A stretch of DNA of 64,000 bases from Paraburkholderia flava (GCF_004359985.1 NZ_SMRO01000002.1:558001-622000), one strand, 5' to 3'. Counted from the stretch's first letter, positions 9,501 through 18,391 are shown. Numbers and translations are program-made. Notes: generated from the letters alone by a model not told the origin.

Positions 9501-9716
9501 GTTGATCGCTTCCTCGAGCGGCTCGGCGACCGACTCCGCGATGTCCTTCGGATTGGCGCCCGGATAGGTCGCGCGCACGACGACGCTCGGCGGAACGACC
9601 TCGGGATATTCGCCGGCGGGCAGCATCGGAATCGCGATCAGGCCGGCCGCGAAAATGACGATCGACAGCACGACCGCGAAGATCGGCCGGTCGATGAAGA
9701 ATCTGGAAAAATCCAT
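6543..9716 (-). CDS. RND family efflux pump, HAE1 type (MexI/MexF-like)
   Basis: This 1057-aa inner-membrane proton-driven exporter is the standard length for hydrophobe/amphiphile RND pumps. It begins MDFSRFFIDRPIFAVVLSIV, the typical first helix. The proton-relay pair Asp410-Asp411 lies in TM4 (GIVVDDAIVVVENVER), and two large periplasmic loops each follow TM1 and TM7. It works with the membrane-fusion protein encoded 13 nt upstream and the outer-membrane factor that overlaps it downstream. The divergent soxR and the SoxR box argue for redox-active substrates such as phenazines or quinones. The substrate itself is not readable from sequence. Confidence 0.96.
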   Translation of the reverse strand: MDFSRFFIDRPIFAVVLSIVIFAAGLIAIPMLPAGEYPEVVPPSVVVRATYPGANPKDIAESVAEPLEEAINGVEGIMYMKSVAGSDGSLQVVVTFLPGVDPDTAAVRVQNRVAQAQSRLPDEVRQYGVTTQKQSPTPLMYVSLYSPDNSRDSLYLRNYLTLHVKDELSRIPGIGDVGLYGSGDYAMRIWLDPNRLASRGLTASDVINAVREQNVQVSAGQLGAEPSPNTTDFLVSISVRGRLRTVQEFGDIVIKSGADGQVVKLSDVARVELGSGDYTLHALYDAQNQATAGIFLSPGANSLAVANAVYTKLHELSTRFPPGLAYRPVWDPTVFVRESIRAVQHTLIEAVVLVVLVVILFLQTWRASIIPLVAVPVSVVGTFAWLYILGYSINTLTLFGLVLAIGIVVDDAIVVVENVERNISQGLSPRDAAHQAMREVSGPIMAIALVLCAVFVPMAFLTGVTGQFYKQFAVTIAISTVISAVNSLTLSPALAAKLLRPHDAPKDRPTRIIDRLFGWLFGPFNRFFQRSSDGYHGAVSRSLSRRGVIFGVYAVLLGATALLFHTVPGGFIPTQDKLYLFAGAKLPEGASLTRTDAVTRQMVQIARGVDGVSVVPAYAGLNALQVVNTPNITNSYIILKPFDERHRSAAQINAELNARFAQITDGFAFALMPPPIQGLGNGSGYSLYLEDRAGLGYGALQNALGAFQAAVAKTPGMRYPVSSYQANIPQLEVKVDRVKAKAQGVALTDLFSTLQVYLGSVYVNDFNLFGRVYRVMAQADASHRQTAADIGNLRTRNANGEMVPIGSMVSVAPSYGPDPVVRYNGYPAADLIGESDPKMLSSGQVIAKLTQIAKDVLPPGITLEWTDLSYQQVTQSNAALLVFPLAVMLAFLVLAALYESWTLPLAVILIVPVCMCAALFGVWLSGGDNNVFVQIGLVVLMGLACKNAILIVEFARELEIQGMGTVEAALEACRLRLRPIVMTSVAFIAGSVPLLTGSGAGSEVRAATGITVFSGMLGVTLFGLFLTPVFYVTIRKLARGNPTVWKEQHSTLQGDRS

Positions 9717-9729
9717 GAGAGCTCGCGGG

Positions 9730-10929
9730 TTACTGCGCCGTTGCCGGCGGGGTCGTGATCGGGTCTGACGCAGCGGAGCGTGCGGACTCGACGGCGATCG
9801 TTTTCGGCTTGATCGGCGCGCCGGGGTAGAAGATGCGCTGCACGCCTTCGACGACGACGGTGTCGCCGGACTTCAGCCCTGATTCGATGATCCGTTGATT
9901 CCCCATCGCACGGCCGATCGTGACGTCGCGACGCATCGCTCGGTCGCCTGGGCCGACCACGTACACGTATTTCTTGTCCTGGTCGGTGAGCACCGCGCGG
10001 TCGTCGACGAGCAGCACGTTTTCGTCGTGCGCGCCGAACAGCTGCACGCGCGCGTAGAGACCGGGGATGAACGAGCGATCGGCATTCGGTAACCGGACGC
10101 GCGCGCGGATCGTGCCCGTCGCTGAGTCGAGCCGGTTGTCGAGGAAATCGACCGTGCCGGTGTGCGGGAAACCGCTTTCGTTCGCGAGGCCGATACGCAC
10201 CTGGTTGGCCGCGATCGCGTCGTGCTCGCCGTGCGTGCGCTGCGCGTTGTAGCGCAGATAGCTTTGTTCGTCGCAGTCGAAATAGACGTAGACGGGGTCT
10301 TGCGAAACGATCGTCGTCAGCAGCGTCTGGTCGGCGCTCGCGAGATTACCGACGGTCGCGAGCGCGCGGCCCGCGCGTCCGGCGATCGGCGCGCGCACCT
10401 CGGTAAAGCTCAGATCGAGCTTCGCGGCATCGACGGCGGCTTCAGCCGCATGCAGGTCCGCCGTGCTTTGCGCGTAGGTCGCGCGGCTCGTGTCGAGCTC
10501 TTCCTGCGACACCGCATGCACGCCGATCAGCGATTGCGCTCGCGCGAGCTGTGTCTGCGCGAGCGACTGCGCGGCGCGTGCGCGGGCGAACTGCGCGTCG
10601 GCTTTCTCCAGCGCGATTCGATAGGGACGCTGATCGATGACGAACAGCACCGCGCCCTGCGCGACCGGATCGCCTTCCTTGTACGCGACGCGTTGCAGGT
10701 AGCCGCTGACGCGCGGACGCAGATCGACCGCATCGACTGCATTGACGCGCCCGTTGAATTCGTCCGCCAGGTGAACGGCACGCGTCGTTACCTTGACGAC
10801 GCCGACCTCGGGTGGGGCGGACGCGGCATTGTCGTCTTGTCCGCGATGGCAGCCGGACAGCGTGAGGAGCACGAGGAGTACGGCGGCGACGGTGCCAGGC
10901 CACGTGCCGACAGGGGGAGAAGGGTGCAT
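9730..10929 (-). CDS. RND efflux membrane-fusion protein (MexH/AcrA-like)
   Basis: This 399-aa periplasmic adaptor is the first gene of the efflux operon. It has a lipoprotein signal with Cys27 (LTLSGC), then the lipoyl/barrel-sandwich halves (RPRVSGYLQRVAYKEGDPVAQG, and APIAGRAGRALATVGNL) flanking an alpha-hairpin. Beta-barrel and membrane-proximal domains follow. It links the inner-membrane pump to the outer-membrane channel. The gene begins about 23-30 nt downstream of a SoxR-type promoter at 10959-10989 and only 78 nt from the divergent soxR start, so redox control is very likely. Confidence 0.95.
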   Translation of the reverse strand: MHPSPPVGTWPGTVAAVLLVLLTLSGCHRGQDDNAASAPPEVGVVKVTTRAVHLADEFNGRVNAVDAVDLRPRVSGYLQRVAYKEGDPVAQGAVLFVIDQRPYRIALEKADAQFARARAAQSLAQTQLARAQSLIGVHAVSQEELDTSRATYAQSTADLHAAEAAVDAAKLDLSFTEVRAPIAGRAGRALATVGNLASADQTLLTTIVSQDPVYVYFDCDEQSYLRYNAQRTHGEHDAIAANQVRIGLANESGFPHTGTVDFLDNRLDSATGTIRARVRLPNADRSFIPGLYARVQLFGAHDENVLLVDDRAVLTDQDKKYVYVVGPGDRAMRRDVTIGRAMGNQRIIESGLKSGDTVVVEGVQRIFYPGAPIKPKTIAVESARSAASDPITTPPATAQ

Positions 10930-10958
10930 TTGACATCGCTCTGAATTAGACTGGGCGA

Positions 10959-10989
10959 AGTCTACAAATTGAAGTTAACTTGAAGTAAA
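10959..10989 (-). promoter_or_regulatory. SoxR box within a 19-bp-spacer promoter for the efflux operon
   Basis: On the minus strand the -35 TTTACT (10989-10984) and the -10 TAGACT (10964-10959) are exactly 19 bp apart, the over-long spacing that MerR-family activators correct. The spacer carries the dyad TTCAAGTTAACTTCAA, centred on GTTAAC (10969-10984). It matches the E. coli soxS operator core, with one asymmetric base. The site lies between soxR and the adaptor gene, so it can serve both directions. Confidence 0.88.
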
Positions 10990-11007
10990 GCTATTTGAGG
11001 TGAAACG

Positions 11008-11478
11008 ATGCGTTCCACTGGTGAAGCTAATGACCCGCTGATTCCGATCAGCGAAATCTCCGCGCGCAGCGGCGTGGCGGCGTCGGCGTTGCGTTTCTAC
11101 GAGGCGCGCGGATTGATCGTCGCGTACCGGAGCGGCTCGAGCCACCGGTACTACCCGCGCTCGAGCTTGCGACGGCTGGCGTTCATCGTGTTCGCTCAGC
11201 GGATCGGCTATTCGCTCGACGAGATCGCGGAGCAACTGGCCAGCCTGCCGACCGACACGCTGCCGACCAACAAGGACTGGCTGAGGCTGTCACGCGGATG
11301 GAAGGCGCGGGTGACGCAGAAGATCGAAGAACTGCAGCGGCTGGACATGGACCTCGATCACTGCATCGGATGCGGGTGTCTGTCGTTGAAGCGCTGCAAG
11401 CTGACTAATCCTGAGGATCGGTCGGGGAAGGCGGGGCCGGGGGCGCGGAGGTGGTTGGGGGATCCGCCGCCGGTTTGA
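11008..11478 (+). CDS. soxR: Redox-sensitive transcriptional activator SoxR
   Basis: This 156-aa MerR-family regulator has an N-terminal winged helix-turn-helix (ISEISARSGVAASALRFYEA, about residues 12-31) and a dimerisation helix. The [2Fe-2S] ligands are Cys119, Cys122, Cys124 and Cys130 (C-X2-C-X-C-X5-C). The spacing, and even the numbering, match E. coli SoxR. In non-enteric bacteria SoxR senses redox-cycling compounds directly and controls efflux genes rather than soxS. Its arrangement, divergent from an RND/DoxX/MFS operon with a SoxR box between, fits that role. Confidence 0.96.
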   Translation: MRSTGEANDPLIPISEISARSGVAASALRFYEARGLIVAYRSGSSHRYYPRSSLRRLAFIVFAQRIGYSLDEIAEQLASLPTDTLPTNKDWLRLSRGWKARVTQKIEELQRLDMDLDHCIGCGCLSLKRCKLTNPEDRSGKAGPGARRWLGDPPPV

Positions 11479-11547
11479 GGGGCGGTGTGTGTCGAGTCTG
11501 CTTGTCTGTCATCAGCTATTGCTGACCAGTCGAACCGTGATTCCGGG

Positions 11548-12363
11548 TTACGGCTTCGATGCGACGAAGACCAGATTCCACGGTCCGATAATGCCGTGTT
11601 CCGGCATATGCAGTTGATAGACCGCGGGCTTGAATCCGATCTTGGCCAGCTCTACAAGCATTTCGAGCGAAGGAAACGTCCAAACCAGTACACCGGCATT
11701 CGGGTTGACTGGATCGCCGTGGTAGATCTTGTCTGCGAGATACGTGACTTCGCCGTTTGCTTCGGTGGCGCGCACGTTGTCCAACTCCGCGTTCACCAGG
11801 AACGGAACCGTAAAGATGTGGTGCCCACCATGTTTCAGAACCCGGTAGACCTCTCTGTGCGCTTCATACGGATGAGGGATGTGCTCGAACACGTCGCTCG
11901 ATAGAACGATGTCCATCGAGTCGTTGCCGAATGACAGGTGTTGCAAGTCTTCGTGATGAGTGTCGCCGTGGTATGGACCCGATGGCAATCCCGGCCCGAA
12001 GTACTCGGAGCATACATAGCCAGGCAGGGGGCTTAATAGATTGTGGACCGCTCGCGTCGACTCGGTGTTATAGAGCGAAAAACCCTCGGGAAATTGAAGT
12101 GGCCCAGTACTGGTCTGGCCGCACAAATACCGAAGAACCGCCAGGACTTGCCGCTGTCGGTTAAAGGACCCGCACGTCGTGCAAAATCCAGACTCTCGCT
12201 CGGCATCGTGGCGGAAGTCGACAAACGTAATAGTTGTTCCGCATACGTTGCAGACACCGTGGAGACTTCCATTCTCCGTTTCGTGAATGTCACTGGGCGT
12301 TGCTGAAAACGGATACAGCGGACGAATTCCGAGTTGTGCCAACACGCCTCGATCAAGATTCAT
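11548..12363 (-). CDS. Zinc-ribbon plus class I SAM-dependent methyltransferase
   Basis: The 271-aa product starts at the ATG at 12363 (GGGTGA about 6 nt upstream); a GTG at 12381 is possible. Residues about 30-65 form a treble-clef/zinc ribbon with two Cys-X2-Cys pairs (CNVCG and CTTCG). A Rossmann-type methyltransferase follows with the acidic end of strand 4 (MDIVLSSDVFEHIPHP) and the typical HREVYRVLKHGG helix and strand. Such proteins often sit in polysaccharide or lipopolysaccharide gene groups. The adjacent acyltransferase fragment is consistent with sugar modification, but no acceptor can be named. This gene and its neighbour are lower in GC than the surroundings, hinting at transfer. 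Confidence 0.85.
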   Translation of the reverse strand: MNLDRGVLAQLGIRPLYPFSATPSDIHETENGSLHGVCNVCGTTITFVDFRHDAERESGFCTTCGSFNRQRQVLAVLRYLCGQTSTGPLQFPEGFSLYNTESTRAVHNLLSPLPGYVCSEYFGPGLPSGPYHGDTHHEDLQHLSFGNDSMDIVLSSDVFEHIPHPYEAHREVYRVLKHGGHHIFTVPFLVNAELDNVRATEANGEVTYLADKIYHGDPVNPNAGVLVWTFPSLEMLVELAKIGFKPAVYQLHMPEHGIIGPWNLVFVASKP

Positions 12364-12553
12364 TCGCTCACCCGGGTTCACGATTCGTCACGCGCAAAAT
12401 CTTACACGATGTTTATTCAGTCATAAGTAAGTGATTCCCCGGAAAGATGAGGGTAACCATGGTGATCGATTGTCCTCTCCGGTCATGCATGCTCCATGCG
12501 TTGCTCCACCTCACGTAAAATGGTTTTTTCAAAATTACAAGGTTCTACAAAGT

Positions 12554-13680
12554 GTGACGCGAGCTTGATTGGATTCAAGCGCTACGAGGCATCGCAGCAT
12601 TGCTGGTCTTCATCTGTCACGCGCGGATCGTGTTACGCGGCACACCCTGGGAGTCGATTTCCGAGCATTGGATGACGCCAGGCGCCCTCGGTGTCGATCT
12701 GTTCTTCATGATCAGGTTTCATCATGGTCTATACGACTACCGCCTGCGACGGATCGATTCGCTATACGGCGTCGTTTCTGATCAAGCGTTTTGCGAGAGT
12801 CTGGCCGGTGTACGTGGTTGCTGTGCTGGCAGATCTGCTGCTTGCTCGCATGCATCTGATATCTACGGCAAAGGTGTTCCCGCCGCTACTTGCCATTTTG
12901 AAGAGTCTCGTTTTCATCCCAATCGATGCGAGTAAGGCCCCGTTCTTCGATACACCTTACGATGTTGGCTGGACGCTTAATTTCGAGTTGTACTTCTATC
13001 TCGTCTTTGGGTTATCGATGCTTTTCGGGCGTCACCGATGGAAGGCGCTCTCGACGTGGTTTGTCTTCACGCTCGTCGCGATCCCGCTGATCGCGTCGGG
13101 GCACGTCGGCCTCGACGTCCGGCAGAATTATGGGATAACACACGCGTACATCGCCCTCATTTCAAACCCGATTGTCTGGGAGTTTGCAGTTGGCGTCGTG
13201 ATTGCTCGCCTGTATCTTGGATCGATGTATCTGCCGCGTCATCCCGTCACCTATGTGCTGATCGTTTCCACGATTGTCTTCGCTGCCTGGTACGACTTCA
13301 CGTGGCACGGAACGTTTAACGGACTGGATCAATGGGGCGCGCCTCTTCCGCTCGCGCTGCTCGTGCTGGCTCTGGCGAGCAAGAGGGTGCACTTTCAGGT
13401 ACCTGCGGTGCTCGTATGGTTGGGCGGTATCTCGTATTCACTGTACCTTTTCCACCCCTTGGCAAGCGAGGGGCTGCAGAGCTTGATGAGTGCAGTGAGC
13501 CTTGGCCGGCTGATACCCACGTGGTGGTGTGCTGCTGCAGTGACGGTCTTCGCTATTGCCATCGCGAGTATCGCGAACGTGCTGCTTGAAGACGGTCTTT
13601 CAACCTGGGTTCGTCACAGGCTGTTCGCTTTCCTCGACTCCTTCGACCGGCGGGACTCCAGATCGGCAAATCGCAGCTAG
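12554..13680 (+). pseudogene. Acyltransferase-3 (OafA/YrhL-like), disrupted by frameshifts
   Basis: The family's N-terminal sequence (LDWIQALRGIAALLVFICHA, then GALGVDLFFMI) is read in one frame from about 12562 to 12713. The rest (IMVYTT ... to the stop at 13680) continues in another frame with about nine membrane helices. Restoring a CG dinucleotide at about 12715 (ATCAG|GTTTC) gives the family-typical MISGFIMVYTT. Restoring another CG at about 12560 joins a GTG start to RELDWIQ. The 318-aa downstream part has its own ATG at 12724 but lacks the catalytic His in TM1, so it should be inactive. An intact gene would O-acetylate a surface polysaccharide. Sequencing error is possible. Confidence 0.8.
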
Positions 13681-13815
13681 CGGGGCGAGGCAATTCCTGC
13701 CTGTTAAAAAGCAGTGCCATGTCTGGAAGGATTGGGGGGCGTGAATTCGACCAGGTCTTTGCGCAGTGTGTCGGCCAGGCTGGGCGAAGCGAGCGGATTC
13801 CAGTTGAAGATCTTC

Positions 13816-13905
13816 TGGCGGAGGCGGTGAGATTCGAACTCACGGAAGGGTTGCCCCTTCGCCGGTTTTCAAGACCGGTGCATTCAACCGCTCTGCCACA
13901 CCTCC
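13816..13905 (-). tRNA. tRNA-Ser (anticodon UGA)
   Basis: A 90-nt gene read leftward from 13905, with acceptor stem GGAGGTG/CGCCTCC, anticodon stem CCGGT/ACCGG around loop CTTGAAA (anticodon TGA), a long class II variable arm, the TTCGAAT T-loop and an encoded CCA at 13818-13816. Its 3' end faces the low-GC methyltransferase/acyltransferase patch. Confidence 0.97.
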
Positions 13906-13961
13906 GGGAGGCGGAATTGTACCCTGGAACATCGCCGCCGAGCGACGTCCCAGGTCTCCGC

Positions 13962-15176
13962 TCACCGTGCGTCGTTCAGAAAAAGCTCCTGCAGATCGTT
14001 CAGGAAGCGCTGCCCGAGCGGCGTCGGCGCAATCTGCTGATGATCCCGCGCAATCAACCCGCGACGCTCCGCTTCCTGCAGCGCCGGCTCGATCGACGTC
14101 ATCGACAATCCCGTCCGCTCGATGAAGCGGTGCACCGGAAATCCTTCCACCAGTCGCAGCGCGTTCAGCATGAACTCGAACGGCAGATCGTGCGGCCCGA
14201 CCTCATGTTCTTCCTGCACCGGCGTGCCGGCTTTCGCCTGCTCGATGAAAGTCGTCGGATGCTTATAGCGCACCTGGCGTAGCACGCGATTCGGAAACGA
14301 CAGCTTCGTGTGCGCGCCAGCGCCGATCCCGAGGTAATCGCCGAAACGCCAGTAGTTCAGGTTGTGCTTGCTCTGCCGATGCGGCTGCGCATACGCCGAT
14401 ACTTCGTAGCGCGCATAGCCGGCCTCAGTCGTTCGCTCGTGAATCCACTCCTGCATGTCGGCGGATGCATCGTCGTCGGGAAGGGCCGGCGGAAACTTCG
14501 CAAACAGCGTGTTCGGCTCGAGCGTCAGGTGGTACAGCGACAGATGCGGCGGCGCGAACGCGAGCGCCGTCTCGATGTCGGCCTGGCATTCGGCGAGCGT
14601 CTGCTGCGGCAGCGCGAACATCAGGTCGAGATTGAAGTTATCGAACGTGCGCGCGGCGACCTCGACGGCCTGGCGTGCCTGCGTCGCGTCGTGAATCCGC
14701 CCGAGTGCCTTCAGATGCGCTTCGTTGAAACTCTGGATGCCGACCGACAGCCGGTTCACGCCGCTCGCCCTGAACTGCGCGAACTTCGCGGCCTCGAACG
14801 TGCCGGGGTTCGCTTCGAGCGTGATCTCTGCATCGGCATCGAGCGGCAGCAGCGCGCGCACGTCGGACAGCAGCCGGTCGAGTCCGGCCGCCGACAGCAG
14901 GCTCGGCGTCCCGCCACCAATGAACACCGTATGCACCTGACGTCCCCACACCAGCGGCAGCGCAAGTTCGAGATCGGCGCGCAGCGCATCGAGGTAGTCG
15001 TTTTCGGGAAACGCGTCGCCCTTCCATTCGTGCGAGTTGAAATCGCAGTACGGGCACTTGCGCACGCACCACGGAAAATGAACGTACAGCGCGAGCGGCG
15101 GCAGCGATGTCAACCGGATGCCGCCCGGTGCGGTGAACGCGCGGATCACGCCGGCGCCCGTCGATGCAGTACTCAT
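13962..15176 (-). CDS. hemW: Radical SAM heme chaperone HemW
   Basis: This 404-aa protein is related to oxygen-independent coproporphyrinogen oxidase. The 4Fe-4S motif is Cys37-X3-Cys41-X2-Cys44, followed by Asp-Phe rather than the extra cysteine of HemN. This marks it as HemW, which delivers heme rather than decarboxylating coproporphyrinogen. GGGTPS (about residue 86) and the C-terminal winged-helix HemN_C domain are present. Its ATG overlaps the rdgB stop by 4 nt, completing an rph-rdgB-hemW operon that is conserved in betaproteobacteria. Confidence 0.95.
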   Translation of the reverse strand: MSTASTGAGVIRAFTAPGGIRLTSLPPLALYVHFPWCVRKCPYCDFNSHEWKGDAFPENDYLDALRADLELALPLVWGRQVHTVFIGGGTPSLLSAAGLDRLLSDVRALLPLDADAEITLEANPGTFEAAKFAQFRASGVNRLSVGIQSFNEAHLKALGRIHDATQARQAVEVAARTFDNFNLDLMFALPQQTLAECQADIETALAFAPPHLSLYHLTLEPNTLFAKFPPALPDDDASADMQEWIHERTTEAGYARYEVSAYAQPHRQSKHNLNYWRFGDYLGIGAGAHTKLSFPNRVLRQVRYKHPTTFIEQAKAGTPVQEEHEVGPHDLPFEFMLNALRLVEGFPVHRFIERTGLSMTSIEPALQEAERRGLIARDHQQIAPTPLGQRFLNDLQELFLNDAR

Positions 15177-15802
15177 GCATCCTCCCGCAGACGCGCGAGC
15201 AGTTGCCGCAGCGCAATCGCGCGATGGCTGTTCGCGTTCTTCACGGCCGGGTCGAGTTGCGCGGCCGTCGCGTTCAGTTCGGGGATGAAGAACAGCGGGT
15301 CGTAGCCGAAGCCGTTCGCGCCGCGCGGCGCGTCGAGCATTTCGCCATGCCAGCGGCCTTCGGCGATCAGCGGTTCGGGGTCGTCTTCGTGGCGCACCAG
15401 CGCGAGCACACAGTAGTAGTACGCGCGACGGTCGTCGTTATGTTGCAACTGGGCGACCAGATGCGCGTTGTTCGCCGCGTCGCTTTTCTCGCCGCCCGCG
15501 CGTTGTGCGTAGCGTGCCGAATAGACGCCGGGTGCACCGCGCAATGCGCGCACGCAGAGGCCGGAATCGTCGGCGAGCGCGGGCAGGCCGGTGAGCCGCG
15601 CCGCGTGACGCGCCTTGGTCAACGCGTTTTCGACGAAGGTCGGATAGGGCTCTTCCGCTTCGGGCACATTGAGCTCGCCCTGCGGGACGAGCGTGATGCC
15701 GGCATTCTCCAGCAGCGCTGCGAACTCGCGCAGCTTGCCGGCGTTGTTCGACGCGAGCACGACCCTGGCGAGCGGGTCGGCCGGCGCGAGGTGCTCACTC
15801 AT
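15173..15802 (-). CDS. rdgB: dITP/XTP pyrophosphatase (RdgB/HAM1)
   Basis: This 209-aa enzyme hydrolyses non-canonical purine triphosphates (ITP, dITP, XTP) to monophosphates, keeping them out of nucleic acids. It has the family start [17 protein letters not shown] (about residues 15-31), the central [20 protein letters not shown] with ADDSGL, and the C-terminal [12 protein letters not shown]. Length is standard. The gene overlaps rph by 8 nt upstream and hemW by 4 nt downstream, so the three are translated together. Confidence 0.96.
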   Translation of the reverse strand: MSEHLAPADPLARVVLASNNAGKLREFAALLENAGITLVPQGELNVPEAEEPYPTFVENALTKARHAARLTGLPALADDSGLCVRALRGAPGVYSARYAQRAGGEKSDAANNAHLVAQLQHNDDRRAYYYCVLALVRHEDDPEPLIAEGRWHGEMLDAPRGANGFGYDPLFFIPELNATAAQLDPAVKNANSHRAIALRQLLARLREDA

Positions 15803-16535
15803 CCTTCAACCCCAATGCTTCTTTCTGTTTCGCGATCAGCGTCTCGATGCCGGCTTGCGCGAGATCGAGCAGCGTGTTCATTTCGGCGCGCGAGAACGGC
15901 ACGCCTTCGGCGGTGCCCTGGATCTCGACGAAGCCGCCGTCGCCGGTCATCACGACGTTCATGTCGGTGTCGCACTGCGAGTCTTCGTCGTAGTCGAGGT
16001 CGAGTACCGGCACGCCGTTGTACACGCCAACCGAAATCGCGGCGACGTAATCGGTGATCGGCGACGTTTCGATGCGGCCGGTGGCGAGCAGCTTCGCGAT
16101 CGCATCGTGCGCGGCGACGAACGCGCCGGTGATACTCGCGGTGCGCGTGCCGCCGTCGGCCTGGATCACATCGCAGTCGATGTGCAGCGTGCGTGTGCCG
16201 AGGCGTTCGAGATCGAATACCGAGCGCAGCGCTCGGCCGATCAGGCGCTGGATCTCCTGCGTGCGGCCGGTCTGCTTGCCGCGTGCGGCCTCGCGGTCGC
16301 TGCGCGTGTGCGTCGCGCGGGGCAGCATCCCGTATTCGGCAGTGAGCCAGCCTTGCCCGCGATCGCGCAGGAAGGAGGGCACCTGTTCGGCGATGCTCGC
16401 GGTGCAGATGACCTTCGTGTCGCCGAATTCGACGAGCACGGAGCCCTCTGCATGCTTCGTGTAATGGCGCGTGATGCGCACGTCGCGCAGCTGATCGGCG
16501 GGGCGGCCGCTGGGGCGTTTCGTGGTGTCGTTCAT
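15795..16535 (-). CDS. rph: Ribonuclease PH
   Basis: This 246-aa phosphorolytic 3'-5' exoribonuclease trims tRNA 3' ends. It shows the family landmarks [22 protein letters not shown] near the start (RP..LR), the [27 protein letters not shown] block (about 86-112), and [18 protein letters not shown] (about 125-142). It is the first gene of the rph-rdgB-hemW operon and is divergent from yicC with 227 nt between them. Pairing of rph and yicC is widespread in proteobacteria. Confidence 0.97.
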   Translation of the reverse strand: MNDTTKRPSGRPADQLRDVRITRHYTKHAEGSVLVEFGDTKVICTASIAEQVPSFLRDRGQGWLTAEYGMLPRATHTRSDREAARGKQTGRTQEIQRLIGRALRSVFDLERLGTRTLHIDCDVIQADGGTRTASITGAFVAAHDAIAKLLATGRIETSPITDYVAAISVGVYNGVPVLDLDYDEDSQCDTDMNVVMTGDGGFVEIQGTAEGVPFSRAEMNTLLDLAQAGIETLIAKQKEALGLKDE

Positions 16536-16762
16536 CGTCGGGACCGTGGCAGGGAAGGTGGGGGCGGAGGAAACCGCGATTTTACCGCCGATCGGCGGAG
16601 TGGGCGGCGTTTGCGCAGGCTTCGCTCAACGAGGGCACGCAGCGAAAGATGGGATAATGCGCGTTCCCCGCCCCGCGTCCCGTACACGCCGGGCGACTCG
16701 ATCCACGGGCCATCCGGACGATCCCTGGCGGTCGTTCTGCGGCCTTTCTCGCGAGACGAACG

Positions 16763-17686
16763 ATGATCTACAGCATGACCGGCTATGCGAGCGCCACGCG
16801 CGAACTCGTCGCGGCCTCGGGCAACGGTGGCGTGAGCGTGTCCGTCGAACTCCGTACCGTTAACTCGCGTTTCCTCGATCTGAACTTCCGGATGCCGGAA
16901 GACGTGCGCGTCTGCGAACCGACGCTGCGCGAAATGCTGATGACGAAGCTGTCGCGCGGCAAGGTCGACATCCGCATCAACGTGCAGCGCAGCGAGCAGT
17001 CGGCGAACGCAGGCGCACTGAACCGCGATGCGCTCGATCAGCTCGCGGTGCTCGAACAGGCAGTGCTGCAGTCGTTCCCCGATGCAGGCCATCTGCGTAC
17101 CGGCGAAATCCTGCGCTGGCCCGGCGTGCTCGCGGAAAGCGGCGTTGCTGCCGACACGCTGCGCGACGCGGTGCTCGGCTGCGGCAAGCAGACGATCGCC
17201 GATCTGATCGACGTGCGTGGCCGCGAAGGCGCGCAACTCGCGACGATGCTGCTGAACAACGTGACCGAGATGGAAGCGATCGTCACGAAGATCACGCCGC
17301 TCGTGCCCGAACTGATCGCGAAGCATCAGCAGAAGATCGTCGAGCGTCTGCAGGAAGCGCTCGGTCTCGCGGCACCGGACGCTGCCGCGACGATCGTGTC
17401 GCGCGAGGAAATCAGCGAACGGATCCGCCAGGAAGTGACGATGTACGGTATCCGTATCGATATCGCGGAAGAACTGTCGCGGCTCACCGCGCATCTGAAC
17501 GAAACGCGTCATGTGATCGAGAAGGGTGGCCGCGTCGGCAAGCGGCTCGACTTCATGATGCAGGAACTGAATCGCGAAGCGAACACGCTCGGGTCGAAGG
17601 CGGCGGCTAAGGAACTCGCCGATTCGTCGATGACGTTGAAGCTGCTCATCGAACAGATGCGCGAGCAGGTGCAGAATCTCGAATAA
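16763..17686 (+). CDS. yicC: YicC family endoribonuclease-like protein
   Basis: This 307-aa protein begins MIYSMTGYASATRE, the YicC hallmark, and has the DUF1732 C-terminal block (IDIAEELSRLTAHLNETRHV and GKRLDFMMQELNREANTLGSKA, about 230-285). E. coli YicC is reported to be an RNase that helps degrade small RNAs. Length is typical. It lies 21 nt upstream of gmk, so yicC-gmk-rpoZ-spoT probably form one transcriptional group, divergent from rph. Confidence 0.94.
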   Translation: MIYSMTGYASATRELVAASGNGGVSVSVELRTVNSRFLDLNFRMPEDVRVCEPTLREMLMTKLSRGKVDIRINVQRSEQSANAGALNRDALDQLAVLEQAVLQSFPDAGHLRTGEILRWPGVLAESGVAADTLRDAVLGCGKQTIADLIDVRGREGAQLATMLLNNVTEMEAIVTKITPLVPELIAKHQQKIVERLQEALGLAAPDAAATIVSREEISERIRQEVTMYGIRIDIAEELSRLTAHLNETRHVIEKGGRVGKRLDFMMQELNREANTLGSKAAAKELADSSMTLKLLIEQMREQVQNLE

Positions 17687-17707
17687 TCAGAACATCCGGA
17701 GTCGAGC

Positions 17708-18391
17708 ATGACCGACCACACACACGACGGCCACGCGCCGCGTAATCCGTACGCAGGGGTCTACCCAGGCAACCTGTTCATGGTCGTCGCGCCGTCGGGC
17801 GCGGGCAAGTCGACGCTCGTCAATGCGCTGCTCGAGCGCGACGCGGCGATCCGTCTGTCGATCTCGTACACGACGCGTCCGCCGCGCCCGAAAGAACAGG
17901 GCGGCCAGCACTATCACTTCACCACCGTCGATGATTTTCTGGCGCGTCACGCAGCAGGCGAGTTTCTCGAAAGCGCAGAGGTGCACGGCAACTACTACGC
18001 GACCTCACGCGTGTGGATCGAAGGGCAGATGAAAAGCGGCCATGACGTGCTGCTCGAAATCGACTGGCAGGGCGCGCAGCAGGTGAAGAAGCAGTTTCGC
18101 AACGCAGTCGAGATCTTCATTCTGCCGCCGTCGCTCGAAGCACTTGAGGACCGTTTGAAGAAGCGCGGTCAGGATGAACCGAACGTGATCACGCGGCGTC
18201 TGCTCGCGGCCGGTAGCGAAATGGCGCACGCGGCGGAAGCGGAGTATGTCGTGATCAACGAGAACTTCGATCGCGCGCTCGCGGAGTTGCAGTGCCTGGT
18301 GGGCGCGACGCGTTCGCGGTTCGCATCGCAGTACGCGCGTCACACGGAGCTCTTCATGCAGCTCGGCATCCACCTGCCGCATGGCGGCTGA
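17708..18391 (+). CDS. gmk: Guanylate kinase
   Basis: This 227-aa enzyme converts GMP to GDP using ATP. The P-loop is at residues 28-36 (APSGAGKST), followed by the GMP-binding [19 protein letters not shown] and [12 protein letters not shown]. The N terminus carries about 17 extra polar residues before the fold, as in other Burkholderia. GGAG lies 8 nt before the ATG. It sits upstream of rpoZ and spoT, the usual order linking GTP supply and (p)ppGpp metabolism. Confidence 0.97.
   Translation: MTDHTHDGHAPRNPYAGVYPGNLFMVVAPSGAGKSTLVNALLERDAAIRLSISYTTRPPRPKEQGGQHYHFTTVDDFLARHAAGEFLESAEVHGNYYATSRVWIEGQMKSGHDVLLEIDWQGAQQVKKQFRNAVEIFILPPSLEALEDRLKKRGQDEPNVITRRLLAAGSEMAHAAEAEYVVINENFDRALAELQCLVGATRSRFASQYARHTELFMQLGIHLPHGG

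Noticed and set aside
11548..13905. Possible genomic island bordered by tRNA-Ser
   Set aside because: Low GC and a tRNA 3' end facing the patch fit an integration site, but I found no integrase and no repeated copy of the tRNA 3' end, so no island is claimed.
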